Positions 24,102 through 32,704 of a DNA stretch of 64,000 nt are shown piece by piece. Location: assembly GCF_937941905.1 (NCBI RefSeq), contig NZ_CALDGS010000094.1, positions 124,001 through 188,000 of the forward strand, given 5' to 3'. Origin of the DNA: an uncultured Mycolicibacterium sp. Its GTDB lineage: Bacteria > Actinomycetota > Actinomycetes > Mycobacteriales > Mycobacteriaceae. The notes beneath the pieces were generated by a model. It was not told where the DNA came from, made no database searches, and saw only the letters and a list, made by a program, of their open reading frames with translations. Positions within the stretch are counted from its first letter, which is position 1, and every line of letters begins with the position of its first letter. The position numbers were made by a program, and so were the translations under genes.

Positions 24102-25334
24102 TCAGAGGAGCACGCCGAGACGGGGCGGCAGCGTGCCGCGCAGCGTGTGGTTGCCCAGGTGCACGTACTTCCAGCGGGCCGGGTCGTGCAGCGAGTGCAC
24201 CCGGACGTTACGCCAGTGCCGGTCCAGCACCAGGTCCCGGTCGGTCGCCGAGGTGCCGGTGAGTTCGAAGATGCCGCTGGCGATCTCGACGGCGAACTCC
24301 TGCGCCAGCGCCTTGGCGGCGGCGACCTTCAGGGACGCCTCGGCGGCGGCCTCCCGGGTCAGTTCCGGTGCCGCGAGCGCCTCGTCCACCAGCCGCGCGC
24401 CCTTGGCCAGCAACGCCTCGAGCGCGTACAGCCGCGCGGTGAGCTCACCGATCCGGCGCACCACGTGCGGCTCGTCCCCGGCGTTGTCCACCCCGGCCTC
24501 GAACCAGGGCCGGCTGCGGGTGGTGACGAACCGGGCGCCGTCCTCGAGGGCCGCGCGGGCGATGCCGATGTCGACCGCGGCGTGCAGCGCCTGGTCGAAC
24601 GCGCCGAGCACCGACGGCGGCGCGGTGTGCGGGTCGGGATCGGGGCCCTCGTCGATGACGAACGCGTCCTCGACCGTGACGTCGTCGAGCACGACCTCGC
24701 CGCTGGCGGTGCCGCGCTGCCCGAACGACGACCACTTGTCCAGGTTCAGCGTCACCCCCTCGTCGGTGGGGCGAACGAACACCGTTGCCCCGTGCGACGG
24801 TTCGACATCGGTGATGCGGGCGGCCACGGCGATCCACCCGGCCCCGAGCGCGCCGGTGGCGTAGTACTTGGTGCCGTTGAGCCGCCACGTGCCGTCGGGC
24901 CGGCGCACCACGGTGGTGTTGCGGTCGACGCTGCGCTTGGTGCCGCGCTCGACGCTGGCGTTGCCCAGCTGCACACCGGCCAGGATGTCGGCGTAGATGC
25001 GCGGTGCCGGGTCGGCGTCGCCGAGGCCGCGCAGTGCCTCCGACAGCACGAAGTGCGACAGCAGCAACTGTCCGACCGCCGAATCGGCCTGGGCCAGAAT
25101 GCGAAGCACCTCGACGACGGTGGCGTGCGGCAGCTCCGGCCCGCCGTGGGCGGCCGGCACCAGGATGCCCAGCAGGCCGGAGTCGGCCACGGCCCGCAGT
25201 TCGGCCTCCGGCAGGGTGCCGGTGCGTTCCCGTTCGGCCGCCCCGGCGGCGATCGTCTGCGCCAGGGCACGGGCGGTGGCCAGGGCCTGCTCGGTGGAGT
25301 TGAGCACGGGGATGGTCGGTGCGGTGGTCGTCAT
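24102..25334 (-). CDS. DszC/SfnB-like flavoprotein monooxygenase, second copy
   Basis: A 410-residue acyl-CoA-dehydrogenase-fold protein with the monooxygenase-branch features KYYATGALGAGWIAVAARI, SSFGQRGTASGEV and DRHWRNVRVHSLHDPARW near the C-terminus. It is a diverged paralogue of the protein at 16941. ATG 25334 is used; GTG 25343 is an alternative. Co-directional with the MetE-like gene and 42 bases from the LysR gene upstream, so it probably forms one unit with them. Confidence 0.84.
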   Translation of the reverse strand: MTTTAPTIPVLNSTEQALATARALAQTIAAGAAERERTGTLPEAELRAVADSGLLGILVPAAHGGPELPHATVVEVLRILAQADSAVGQLLLSHFVLSEALRGLGDADPAPRIYADILAGVQLGNASVERGTKRSVDRNTTVVRRPDGTWRLNGTKYYATGALGAGWIAVAARITDVEPSHGATVFVRPTDEGVTLNLDKWSSFGQRGTASGEVVLDDVTVEDAFVIDEGPDPDPHTAPPSVLGAFDQALHAAVDIGIARAALEDGARFVTTRSRPWFEAGVDNAGDEPHVVRRIGELTARLYALEALLAKGARLVDEALAAPELTREAAAEASLKVAAAKALAQEFAVEIASGIFELTGTSATDRDLVLDRHWRNVRVHSLHDPARWKYVHLGNHTLRGTLPPRLGVLL

Positions 25335-25376
25335 GGCGGCCACGCTACGGGCCCGAAGCGCCGTTACGAACGCGAA

Positions 25377-26330
25377 TCAAGCGACGCTGAAAGGGCGTTC
25401 ACGAACGGTGTAAGCCGGCTCGGCACCGACCTGCGCGCCGGCGGCGCGCATCAGCGCCACGAACGCGGCCAGTGGGGTGCCGGCGGCCGGCGGCTCGGCG
25501 GTGGCCACCGCGATCCGGCGCACCGGCCGCGCGCCGGCCACCCGGCGCAGCACGACATCGGTGCGCGCCCCGGTCGCGGCCAGCGAGGGCACCAGGGAGA
25601 CACCGAGATTCGCGGCGACCAGGCCCTGCACGGTGGTGTAGTCCTCGGCTCGAAACGTCACCGCGGGCCGGAAACCCGCGTCGCGGCAAGCACGTTCGAA
25701 CACCCGCACGTCCGGGCAGTCACCGGTCTGGGTGCTGACGATCCAGGACTCCTCGGCCAGCGCGGCGAACGGCACCTCGACGGCCGCGGCCAGCCGGTGG
25801 TCGGGTGGCAGCACCACGAAGAACTCGTCGTCGTAGACCGCGACGGTGTGCACGTGCCGGAATTCGGGCGGGTCGCCGGGCACCTCGGTGACCAGGGCGG
25901 CCTCCGCGCCCCCGGCGTCGAGCAGTGCCACCCCCTCCTCGGGCTCGGCGGGCAGCAGTTCGACGTCGATGCCCGGGAAGCGGGCCCGGAACCGGGCGAT
26001 GGCCCGGGGCAGGATGGTGGCCGCCGCGCTGGCGAACGACGCGACCCGCAGCAGCCCCGGCCGGGCGCTGCCGAGCCGGGCCAGATCCGCCTCGGCGGCG
26101 GCGATCGCGGCCAGGATCGTCTCGGCGTGCTCGAGCAGCCGGGTTCCGGCGGCGGTGGGCCGCACCCCGGTGGGGCCGCGCACCAGCAGGGTGGTGCCGA
26201 GATCGCGTTCGAGCGCGGTGATCTGCTGGGAGACCGCGGAGGTGGTGTAGTTCAGCGCCGCGGCGGCCGCCGACAGCGAGCCGCAGCGCACGACCTCCCG
26301 CAGCACGGCCAGTCGGCGTACGTCGAACAC
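25377..26330 (-). CDS. LysR-family transcriptional regulator
   Basis: A 317-residue LysR-type regulator: helix-turn-helix at residues about 1-60 (SLSAAAAALNYTTSAVSQQITAL) then the effector-binding domain. It starts at GTG 26330 with no ATG nearby. It is encoded on the same strand immediately before the DszC-like and MetE-like genes, an arrangement suggesting it is cotranscribed with what it regulates, and 75 bases after the start-side neighbour's stop. Confidence 0.87.
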   Translation of the reverse strand: MFDVRRLAVLREVVRCGSLSAAAAALNYTTSAVSQQITALERDLGTTLLVRGPTGVRPTAAGTRLLEHAETILAAIAAAEADLARLGSARPGLLRVASFASAAATILPRAIARFRARFPGIDVELLPAEPEEGVALLDAGGAEAALVTEVPGDPPEFRHVHTVAVYDDEFFVVLPPDHRLAAAVEVPFAALAEESWIVSTQTGDCPDVRVFERACRDAGFRPAVTFRAEDYTTVQGLVAANLGVSLVPSLAATGARTDVVLRRVAGARPVRRIAVATAEPPAAGTPLAAFVALMRAAGAQVGAEPAYTVRERPFSVA

Positions 26331-26405
26331 GCGGCAAACCTAACCGGCGCGCCGCGGGCCGCCCACGGTTGCGATCACCGCGAGGAAATCTCGGTACGCC
26401 CCTGC

Positions 26406-27398
26406 TCAGTACGCGGAGGCCAGGCCCTGTGGCTTGATGCCGTGGTGCAGTTCGGCGACGTCGGGGTGGGCCCGGGTGCGCGACTTCCAGGCGTTCTCGC
26501 CGTAGGTGTTGTAGATGGGGTTGTTCGGGTCGTCCTCCACCCCGCGCGACAGTGCGGCGAGCTCCGGCGGCAGCGTGATAATCGGGATCACCGCGTCCAG
26601 CGACGGGTTGAGGAAGTACGGGATGGACACCCGGTCGGTGCCCGGCGGCGGGGCGAGCACGCGGTGGCGGGTGGCGCGCAGGTAGCCGCCGGTGGCGACC
26701 TCGAGCAGCTCGCCGATGTTGACGATGAGCGCGTCGGGCACCGGCGGCACGTCGATCCACTCCCCCGCCGCGGTCTCGACCTGCAGGCCGTCCGAGTCGG
26801 GCTCGACGAGCAGCAGGGTGAGCACCCCGGAGTCCTTGTGCGCCCCCACCCCCTGGGTGGTGTCGGCGGTGCCCGGGTAGCGCACCACCTTGATCAGGGT
26901 GGCGGGCCGGTCGGCGAAGGTGGCGTCGAAGTGGTCCTCGGCCGCGCCCAGCGAGGCGGCCCAGTGCCGCAGCAGCCGCATCCCGACGGCCGACAGGGTG
27001 CGGTCCCACTCCTCGAACGCCGCCCGGAACCCTTCCGGCCGGCGCGGCCACAGGTTCGGGCCCTGCAGCCGCCAGTAGCCCTGCGCACCGGGGATGACCG
27101 GGCGTTCCGGGCCGATGTCGATCTGCTCGCGCCAGTCCACCCGCCCGTTGGTGAGTTCGCCGCCGATGCGGGAGTAGCCGCGGAACTGCGGGCTCTTGAG
27201 CTGGCTGATCTCGTTCTTCTCCGCCACCGGCAGGGCGAAGAACTCCCGGGCCAGCCGCAGCACCCGCTGCATCTGCTCGCGCGGCACCCCGTGGCCGACG
27301 AGGTAGAAGAACCCGTGGTCGTGGGCGGCCTCCCGCAGCCGGGTGCGAAAGCCCGTGGGGTCGGTCTGCGCGTCGGAGAGGTCGAGCACCGCAAGCAT
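26406..27398 (-). CDS. Isopenicillin-N-synthase-like 2-oxoglutarate/Fe(II) oxygenase
   Basis: A 330-residue DIOX-family oxygenase. An N-terminal DIOX_N region (GFFYLVGHGVPREQ) leads to the jelly-roll with iron ligands His and Asp in VGAHKDSGVLT and His in ATRHRVL, and the Arg-x-Ser cosubstrate motif in DRVSIPYF. Bacterial members often oxidise amino acids or small acids; none makes penicillin in mycobacteria. Start is ATG 27398 or ATG 27407, neither with a strong ribosome site. Last recognisable gene before the composition change. Confidence 0.85.
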   Translation of the reverse strand: MLAVLDLSDAQTDPTGFRTRLREAAHDHGFFYLVGHGVPREQMQRVLRLAREFFALPVAEKNEISQLKSPQFRGYSRIGGELTNGRVDWREQIDIGPERPVIPGAQGYWRLQGPNLWPRRPEGFRAAFEEWDRTLSAVGMRLLRHWAASLGAAEDHFDATFADRPATLIKVVRYPGTADTTQGVGAHKDSGVLTLLLVEPDSDGLQVETAAGEWIDVPPVPDALIVNIGELLEVATGGYLRATRHRVLAPPPGTDRVSIPYFLNPSLDAVIPIITLPPELAALSRGVEDDPNNPIYNTYGENAWKSRTRAHPDVAELHHGIKPQGLASAY

Positions 27399-27490
27399 GG
27401 CGCCCATTGTGGCCGGTGCGGGCCGGCCCGGCAGCCCGGGTTCATCGACGGTGTACGGGTGTGCAGAACTCCTGAACCCCCCACCCGATG

Positions 27491-27526
27491 CCCCGCGAGT
27501 GACCGTGTCGGTACGGCGACACGCCG
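27491..27526 (+). repeat. 36-bp hairpin repeat, copy 1
   Basis: Starts CCCCGCGAG and contains the inner palindrome CGTGTC...GACACG. It matches 33 of 36 positions with the complement of 47898-47933, so the two copies are in opposite orientation about 20.4 kb apart, enclosing the amine cluster. The match weakens but continues for some 20 further bases (shared GCGGTCGC). Confidence 0.65.
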
Positions 27527-27694
27527 GGGTGCCCCGCCCGTGCGCGGTCGCCGACGCCACGATGAGCGGCCGGGTAAGGCCGTCATGCCCGCTCGCCACG
27601 CGTCCTCCACCACCGCCGGCGCCGGCCATCACCTCGCCGCCGCCATGCCGCCGTTGCGGTACGTGACGTGCACCGCGGGGACTCCGCTCCGATA

Positions 27695-27960
27695 CCGGTC
27701 AAGGGGTTCGCGCGTCGCGAAGCGCGGCGTGATCAACCAGGTACAGACCATATGGACGACGACGGCGTCGTTCAAGCGGGCCGGCCTTGCGGTCGATCTC
27801 GGCACGGACCGGCGATGAAGCGGCGGGGCGGCAACGAACCGTTGGTTCGGCCGGCCGATGAGCCGGATGAGCCCGGTCAGAGCGACATCGGTGATCTCCA
27901 GATCGTGGCAGTGGAACAGAACGCCCTACGGTCGGTCTCGCGGTGGCGCGACACGACACT
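27695..27960 (-). pseudogene. Relic of a hot-dog acyl-CoA thioesterase
   Basis: Read on the minus strand from about 27960, the DNA follows the first 120 bases of the intact thioesterase at 43898-44338: both have GTCGTG..GCGCCACCGC, GAGACCGACC and CTGGAGATC in order. The relic has lost 12 bases after the CGCCACCGC block and one base a little later, so the frame shifts (RETDRRAF in one frame, then LEITDVALTGLIRLIGRP in another). A possible 3' remnant (VVHMVCTWLITPRFATREPL) ends near 27695, which implies a large internal deletion. The 5' match is clear; the 3' part is tentative. Confidence 0.65.
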
Positions 27961-28083
27961 CACGTCGCCCACCCTAGCGAGGGTATTCGGTGCCCTGGTG
28001 AAGACAATGCACAGGTTGCCCCAGCACACACGGTCGCGGATCCACGGTGCTAATGACCACGCCGCGAACGCCTCCGGATGCGG

Positions 28084-29247
28084 TCACTCCGCGAGCAGGT
28101 CTTTGGCTACGACGGTGCGCAGGATCTCGTTGGTACCCTCACCGATCGTCATCAGCGCCGAGTCTCGCAGGTAGCGCTCCAACGGGAACTCCTTGACGTA
28201 ACCGTAGCCGCCGTGCACGCGCATAGCGCCGTAGACGACCTCCATGCCGGCCTCGGACGCGAAGATCTTTGCCATACCCGACGCGGCGCTGGCCCGACCT
28301 TCCCGCTCGGTCCTGACCGCAGCATTGATGTATAGCAGCCGCGCCGCCTCCACCTTGGTCGCCATGTCGGCGAGTTTGAGCTGAATCGCCTGGTGCTCAC
28401 CGATCTTCTTACCGAACGCCTCGCGCTGTCTGGCATATTCCAGCGCGTGCTCCAGCGCCGCGCGGGCCATGCCGGTCGAGGCCGCCGCCATGTAGATGCG
28501 ACCCCGGTCCAGCGCGCTGAGCATCTGGTAGAGCCCCTTGCCTTCACGCTCGCCGAGCAGATTGGCCGACGGCACCACAGCATCCTCGAAGAGGACCTCG
28601 CACAACTCCACACCGCGGTGGCCGAGCTTTTCGTAGTCACTACCGAATCGCAGCCCTGGTGTGTCCTGCTCCACCAGCATCAGGCTCATCCCGTGGTGGG
28701 GAGGATCGATATTGGGGTCCGTCTTGACCAGTGTCACCAGCGGGTCCGCGTGGCGGGCATGGGTGATGAAGATCTTGCTACCGTTGAGGATGTAGTTGTC
28801 CCCGTCACGGCGCGCGGTGAGCTTGATGCGCTTGAGATCTGATCCGGTAGACGGTTCGGTCAGCGCGATACCACTCATCCGCCGACCCGCCGCGATGTCG
28901 GGCAAGTAGCGTCGTTTCTGTTCCTCCGTGCCGAACGAGCTGATCAGGTACGCGCCCGAGCTGACGGTGTAGACGAGGCTGGCCAGCCCCATCCAGCCAC
29001 GGGCCAGCTCCTCGAACACCAGTCCGTAGCCGATGTAGTCCAGCGGCGAGCCGCCGTACTCCTCTGGAACGGAGATCCCGAACAGGCCGAGCTCGGCCAA
29101 CTCCGGGATCAGGTCGTCGGGATACTCATCCTTGGCCTCACGTTCGCTCGCGGTCGGGACGACACGCTCGTCGACAAACTGCTGCACCAGGTTTCGCAGT
29201 TGTACATGATCTTCGGTCAGGCCGGGCGGAATGTGGTTGGAACTCAT
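28084..29247 (-). CDS. Acyl-CoA dehydrogenase
   Basis: A canonical 387-residue acyl-CoA dehydrogenase: ALTEPSTGSD substrate/FAD signature at about 127-136, FITHARHADP, AFGKKIGEHQAIQLKLADM, and the C-terminal IGEGTNEILRTVVAKDLL, whose Glu is the catalytic base position. AAGGA precedes ATG 29247. Known role: alpha-beta dehydrogenation of acyl-CoA with transfer to ETF. As the last gene of the minus-strand group it fits the beta-oxidation-like tail of the island pathway. Confidence 0.92.
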   Translation of the reverse strand: MSSNHIPPGLTEDHVQLRNLVQQFVDERVVPTASEREAKDEYPDDLIPELAELGLFGISVPEEYGGSPLDYIGYGLVFEELARGWMGLASLVYTVSSGAYLISSFGTEEQKRRYLPDIAAGRRMSGIALTEPSTGSDLKRIKLTARRDGDNYILNGSKIFITHARHADPLVTLVKTDPNIDPPHHGMSLMLVEQDTPGLRFGSDYEKLGHRGVELCEVLFEDAVVPSANLLGEREGKGLYQMLSALDRGRIYMAAASTGMARAALEHALEYARQREAFGKKIGEHQAIQLKLADMATKVEAARLLYINAAVRTEREGRASAASGMAKIFASEAGMEVVYGAMRVHGGYGYVKEFPLERYLRDSALMTIGEGTNEILRTVVAKDLLAE

Positions 29248-29281
29248 CGTCGTCCTTCGGGATACGGGTGCCGATTCCGGC

Positions 29282-30124
29282 TCAGGGCTCGACCCATGCG
29301 TCGGCGGCTTCGGAGATCGTCGGGAACCAGATGCCCTCGTGGCTCATCACGTACTCGATAAACCGCTCCAGCATGAGGAGGTTGTGTGCCCGGCCGATGG
29401 TCTGGGGATGCAGCGTCCAGGTCATCATCCCGCCGGGACAGCGCGCGTAGGCGAAGTCGAATGCGTCTTTCCACCGCTGCAGCACCGTCTCGTTCGACTG
29501 CTGGGTGGCGTTGCCCTTGAGCAGCTCCAGTTCGGGAAAGTCGTCCAGCGACCAGGACACCGGAAACTCCAGCACGGCCGAGGGCTCACCGAACGCGTTA
29601 CCCCGCTCCGGGTCGATCCGCGTCACCATACGCGGGCGGTACGGGTAGAAATCCCGACCCTGTAGCGACGAGTCCCAGTCGAATCCGAGCTCGTGCAACA
29701 AGTTCAGTGTGTTCTCGGTAACATCCAGGGCCGGCGACCGGTAACCGCGGGGCCGCCGGCCGGTGACCTCCTCGTGCAGCCGCAGCTGCAACTCCAGGAG
29801 TCGGCGCTCCTCGCCGGGCTCGAGTTTGGGCACGTACTCGTGGTAGACGCCGTGTGCGGCGATCTCGTGGCCGTGTTCGACGATGGTGGCCACCGCCTGC
29901 GGAAACGTCTTCATGGTGTGGGTCGGCACACACCAGGTGGTGGTGATGCCGTAGCGTCGGAACGTCGCCAGCAGACGGGGGGTCCCGACCTCGGCGCCGA
30001 ACTCGCCCCGCGACAGGTTGGCCTGCGACGGGGCACGGAAGGTGCCCATCCACACGCAGTGCGCGTCGAAGTCCGGACTGAGCGCAATCGCCAGCCTCTT
30101 GCCCTCGGGCAGTTGCAAAGGCAT
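29282..30124 (-). CDS. NodB-fold (polysaccharide deacetylase family) hydrolase
   Basis: A 280-residue metal hydrolase of the polysaccharide deacetylase family. The start motif contains SPDFDAHCVW (metal/catalytic Asp), the second motif EIAAHGVYHEYV supplies the His ligands, and GYRSPALD is motif 3. No signal peptide or membrane anchor, which argues against a cell-wall deacetylase. Cytoplasmic family members include PuuE-type allantoinases and cyclic imide hydrolases, so amide or imide cleavage of an N-heterocycle is a reasonable guess. GAAAGGGG precedes ATG 30124. It follows the TMADH-like gene by 71 bases. Confidence 0.8.
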   Translation of the reverse strand: MPLQLPEGKRLAIALSPDFDAHCVWMGTFRAPSQANLSRGEFGAEVGTPRLLATFRRYGITTTWCVPTHTMKTFPQAVATIVEHGHEIAAHGVYHEYVPKLEPGEERRLLELQLRLHEEVTGRRPRGYRSPALDVTENTLNLLHELGFDWDSSLQGRDFYPYRPRMVTRIDPERGNAFGEPSAVLEFPVSWSLDDFPELELLKGNATQQSNETVLQRWKDAFDFAYARCPGGMMTWTLHPQTIGRAHNLLMLERFIEYVMSHEGIWFPTISEAADAWVEP

Positions 30125-30195
30125 TTGTGCCCCTTTCAGATTCGAGACGACTAGGCCGTGATCCGGTCGTCGGCGTACACCATCGCTCGCGCCCC

Positions 30196-32373
30196 TCAAT
30201 CGGCCGTGTTCAGAAACACCGGCTGGAGCGCCTGGGCACCAAGCCGGTAGTCGGCCTCGCTGGCACCGATGATGCGGCGTTCCCGGATGAACGGCAGAGC
30301 CCGCTGCGGGTGCGGACTGTCGATCTCACGCCCCAACCGGTGTCCTGAGAAGATGGCGTCGGCAATGAAATTCGGCCGCACGCAATCACCGATCCGGTAC
30401 ACCGCCGAGATCTCGTTGACGGCCCAATCGTCCCGTCGGGCCATCAGCCCCCGGTACAGCTCGTCGTCGGCCTTGCGGGTGCCCACCAGCACGACGTTGT
30501 CCACCTCGACGATCTCCTCGTCACGGTCCGGGCAGGTCAATCGCACATGGGTGGCGTCGATGGCGGCAACCTTTGTCTCCACCCGCAGCTTGACACCCAG
30601 TTCACGCAGGTCGTAGAGCGTGCGGGCAATCTCTCGGGTGTAGCGCTGATACTCGCCGATGTGCTCACCCCGGGTGGTCAGCCACACCTGGCAACCACGC
30701 CGGGCGAGCAGCTCAGCAATGCCGGGACCCATGAAGTAGCCGTCGGAATCGACGACGACCACTCGCCGCCCCACCTCGGCGCCGTCGCGCACCACCTGTT
30801 CGGGGGTCAGCAGCCGCTCGCCGAGCACCGGTTCGAGCCCGAACGGCAGCCGGTCGTGCGGGTCGATACCGTCGCGCAGGTAGTGCGACCCGGTAGCCGT
30901 GATCACGATGCCCGCCCCGTAATCCAGCGCGTCCTCGACGGTCATCGGGGTATTGAGGATGACCTCGACGTTGTCGAGCTTGCGCAACTGGTGCTCACGG
31001 TACTCGATGATGCGCCGCCACTCGTGCCGGCCCGGCAGCTTGGACACCCAGGCGACGTTGCCGCCGATGTGGTCGCCGGCCTCGACGAGATGGACGTTAC
31101 GCATGCCACGTTTGCCGAGCACCATTGCGCATTCCATACCCGCGGGGCCAGCACCGATGACGAGCACGTCGTTGTCGTGATTGGAGGCCGTGGCGAACAC
31201 CTCGGGGTGCCAGCCGCGCCGGAACTCCTCACCCGTAGTCGCGTTCTGCGTGCAGGCGATCGGAGCGGTGCCGATGTCGCGGGAGACACAGAAGTTACAG
31301 CCGATGCACTCCCGGATGTCATCGATCTTGCCGGTGCGCACCTTCTCCGGCAGGAACGGATCGGAAATTCCGGCCCGGGCCGCGCCGATGAGGTCACACT
31401 GTCCGGCGTTGATGATGTCGACCATGGTGTCGGGGCTGTTGAACCGGCCGACGTTGACGACCGGCTTGCGGGTGTACTGCTTGAGCCCGTCGACCCACGG
31501 CTTCTCGTGGTTCTCAGCTGCGGTGCGCGACGACTGTGCGTCCTGTGCCCAGTCGAACCCGCCGATGACGAAGTCCCAGTAGTCGACGTAGTCGTCCAGG
31601 ATCTGCAGGATCCGCGGGACATCCCCGCCGGCGCGCAGGCCGCGCTCGCCGAGGCCGAACGGTGGGTCGAGGGTGTCCACACCCAGCCGCAGCCCGATCG
31701 CACAGTCGTCGCCGATCGCAGCGCGGATCGCGGAGAGCACCTCACGATGGAACCGGGTGCGATTCTCCACGGAGCCGCCGTACTCGTCGGTACGCGTGTT
31801 GTAGTACGGGACCAGCAGGTGGTGCAGGATCGACGCGGCGTGGCCGCAGTGCAGGGTGATCAGATCGAAGCCGGCCTCGCGGGCGCGAAGTGCGCCGGCG
31901 ACGTAGATCTGTTTGATCTCCTCGAAGGCCTCCTTGTCGGCCTCGATGAGGCTGCCCACATACGGCACCGCCAGCGACGGATCACAGGGGGTCGCAACGA
32001 CACCGCGAGGGGTCAGACCGCGGTTCTCGGCCAACGGTCCGACACCGGTGTTGTACTCGATCTCGATACCGGCGAGCGCCCCGTGCCGCCTGATCTCGGT
32101 CGCCACGTGGGCCAGGTTCCGAACGTCGCCCTCGTCCCACAGCCTGGTCATCCGATGCGGGGTCTTGTCCATCTCGGGAGCGATCGTGGTCGCTTCGGTG
32201 AACACCACGCCCCAGCCGCCCTCCGCCCGCATACTCCGGTACCCGGCGGCCGAGCCGGTGTGGTCGGCCCCGAATCCAATGGCGTGCGGCGTCGCCCAGA
32301 AGCGGTTCTTCGACACCTTCGGGCCGAGCTGTACTGGCTCGAACAGCACCGAGTAGCGATTGGACAACGACAC
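30196..32373 (-). CDS. Trimethylamine-dehydrogenase-like FMN/4Fe-4S/ADP flavoprotein
   Basis: A 725-residue protein, the length of trimethylamine dehydrogenase. N-terminal old-yellow-enzyme barrel (about 1-345), then the cluster motif with Cys at 356, 359, 362 and 374 (CIGCNFC and ACTQN), then an NAD/ADP-binding domain (VIGAGPAGMECA near 405). The text LWDEGDVRNL and GEEFRRGWHPE is typical of amine dehydrogenases of this group (trimethylamine, dimethylamine, histamine). The Cys that carries covalent 6-S-cysteinyl FMN in trimethylamine dehydrogenase (TPHC there) is Ala31 here, so the FMN is probably not covalently held. GTG 32373 is preferred because GAAGG stands nine bases before it and abuts the alternative ATG 32382. 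Confidence 0.85.
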   Translation of the reverse strand: MSLSNRYSVLFEPVQLGPKVSKNRFWATPHAIGFGADHTGSAAGYRSMRAEGGWGVVFTEATTIAPEMDKTPHRMTRLWDEGDVRNLAHVATEIRRHGALAGIEIEYNTGVGPLAENRGLTPRGVVATPCDPSLAVPYVGSLIEADKEAFEEIKQIYVAGALRAREAGFDLITLHCGHAASILHHLLVPYYNTRTDEYGGSVENRTRFHREVLSAIRAAIGDDCAIGLRLGVDTLDPPFGLGERGLRAGGDVPRILQILDDYVDYWDFVIGGFDWAQDAQSSRTAAENHEKPWVDGLKQYTRKPVVNVGRFNSPDTMVDIINAGQCDLIGAARAGISDPFLPEKVRTGKIDDIRECIGCNFCVSRDIGTAPIACTQNATTGEEFRRGWHPEVFATASNHDNDVLVIGAGPAGMECAMVLGKRGMRNVHLVEAGDHIGGNVAWVSKLPGRHEWRRIIEYREHQLRKLDNVEVILNTPMTVEDALDYGAGIVITATGSHYLRDGIDPHDRLPFGLEPVLGERLLTPEQVVRDGAEVGRRVVVVDSDGYFMGPGIAELLARRGCQVWLTTRGEHIGEYQRYTREIARTLYDLRELGVKLRVETKVAAIDATHVRLTCPDRDEEIVEVDNVVLVGTRKADDELYRGLMARRDDWAVNEISAVYRIGDCVRPNFIADAIFSGHRLGREIDSPHPQRALPFIRERRIIGASEADYRLGAQALQPVFLNTAD

Positions 32374-32704
32374 GATTCGCATCCTTCGTCTGATCAGTGG
32401 ATTGGGCTGGTTATCGACCACCATAGGGATCCCACGCCCACCGCCTCCTCGTATGGCTCACAGGAAACCGGCGCAATCCCTGGGAGGATTGACAACTGGC
32501 AGGGCCGACGGGCTGATGCAACGAATACGCCGGCGGCTGCCTCGATATGAGGTCGGCAGCCGCCGGCGTACGTAATCGCGGTCGCGCTACCGCGTGCGGA
32601 CACGGATTGGCCAGGCGCCGCGGCGTCGGCTCACTTCACGACCACCACATCGCAAGCCGTGTCGTTCATCACAGAACCGGCAACGGAACGCGACGAGCCC
32701 CCGG
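32374..32704. other. 331-base gap between amine dehydrogenase and permease genes
   Basis: Contains the 16-bp hairpin at 32526-32570 and, nearer 32400-32500, the likely promoter area of the amine dehydrogenase gene. No reading frame with coding character was found. Confidence 0.5.
32526..32570. terminator. Strong hairpin after the permease gene
   Basis: Arms 32526-32541 and 32555-32570 are perfectly complementary over 16 bases (TACGCCGGCGGCTGCC) with a 13-base loop. It lies downstream of the permease stop on the minus strand, so it probably ends that message, separating it from the amine dehydrogenase gene. It lacks a T-run on either side. Confidence 0.6.

Larger units (their letters stand above)
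27408..28083. other. 676-base gap: island left edge with repeat and gene relic
   Basis: No intact gene is supported. It holds the 36-bp repeat at 27491-27526, the thioesterase relic at about 27695-27960, and a short hairpin ACCCT-AGCG-AGGGT near 27970. Base composition drops from the very high GC of the sulfur cluster to the lower GC of the amine cluster within this stretch. Confidence 0.6.

Noticed and set aside
24147..27818. 1223-codon open frame on the plus strand
   Set aside because: It runs antisense through four well-supported minus-strand genes and has the Arg/Gly/His-rich composition of a high-GC shadow frame.
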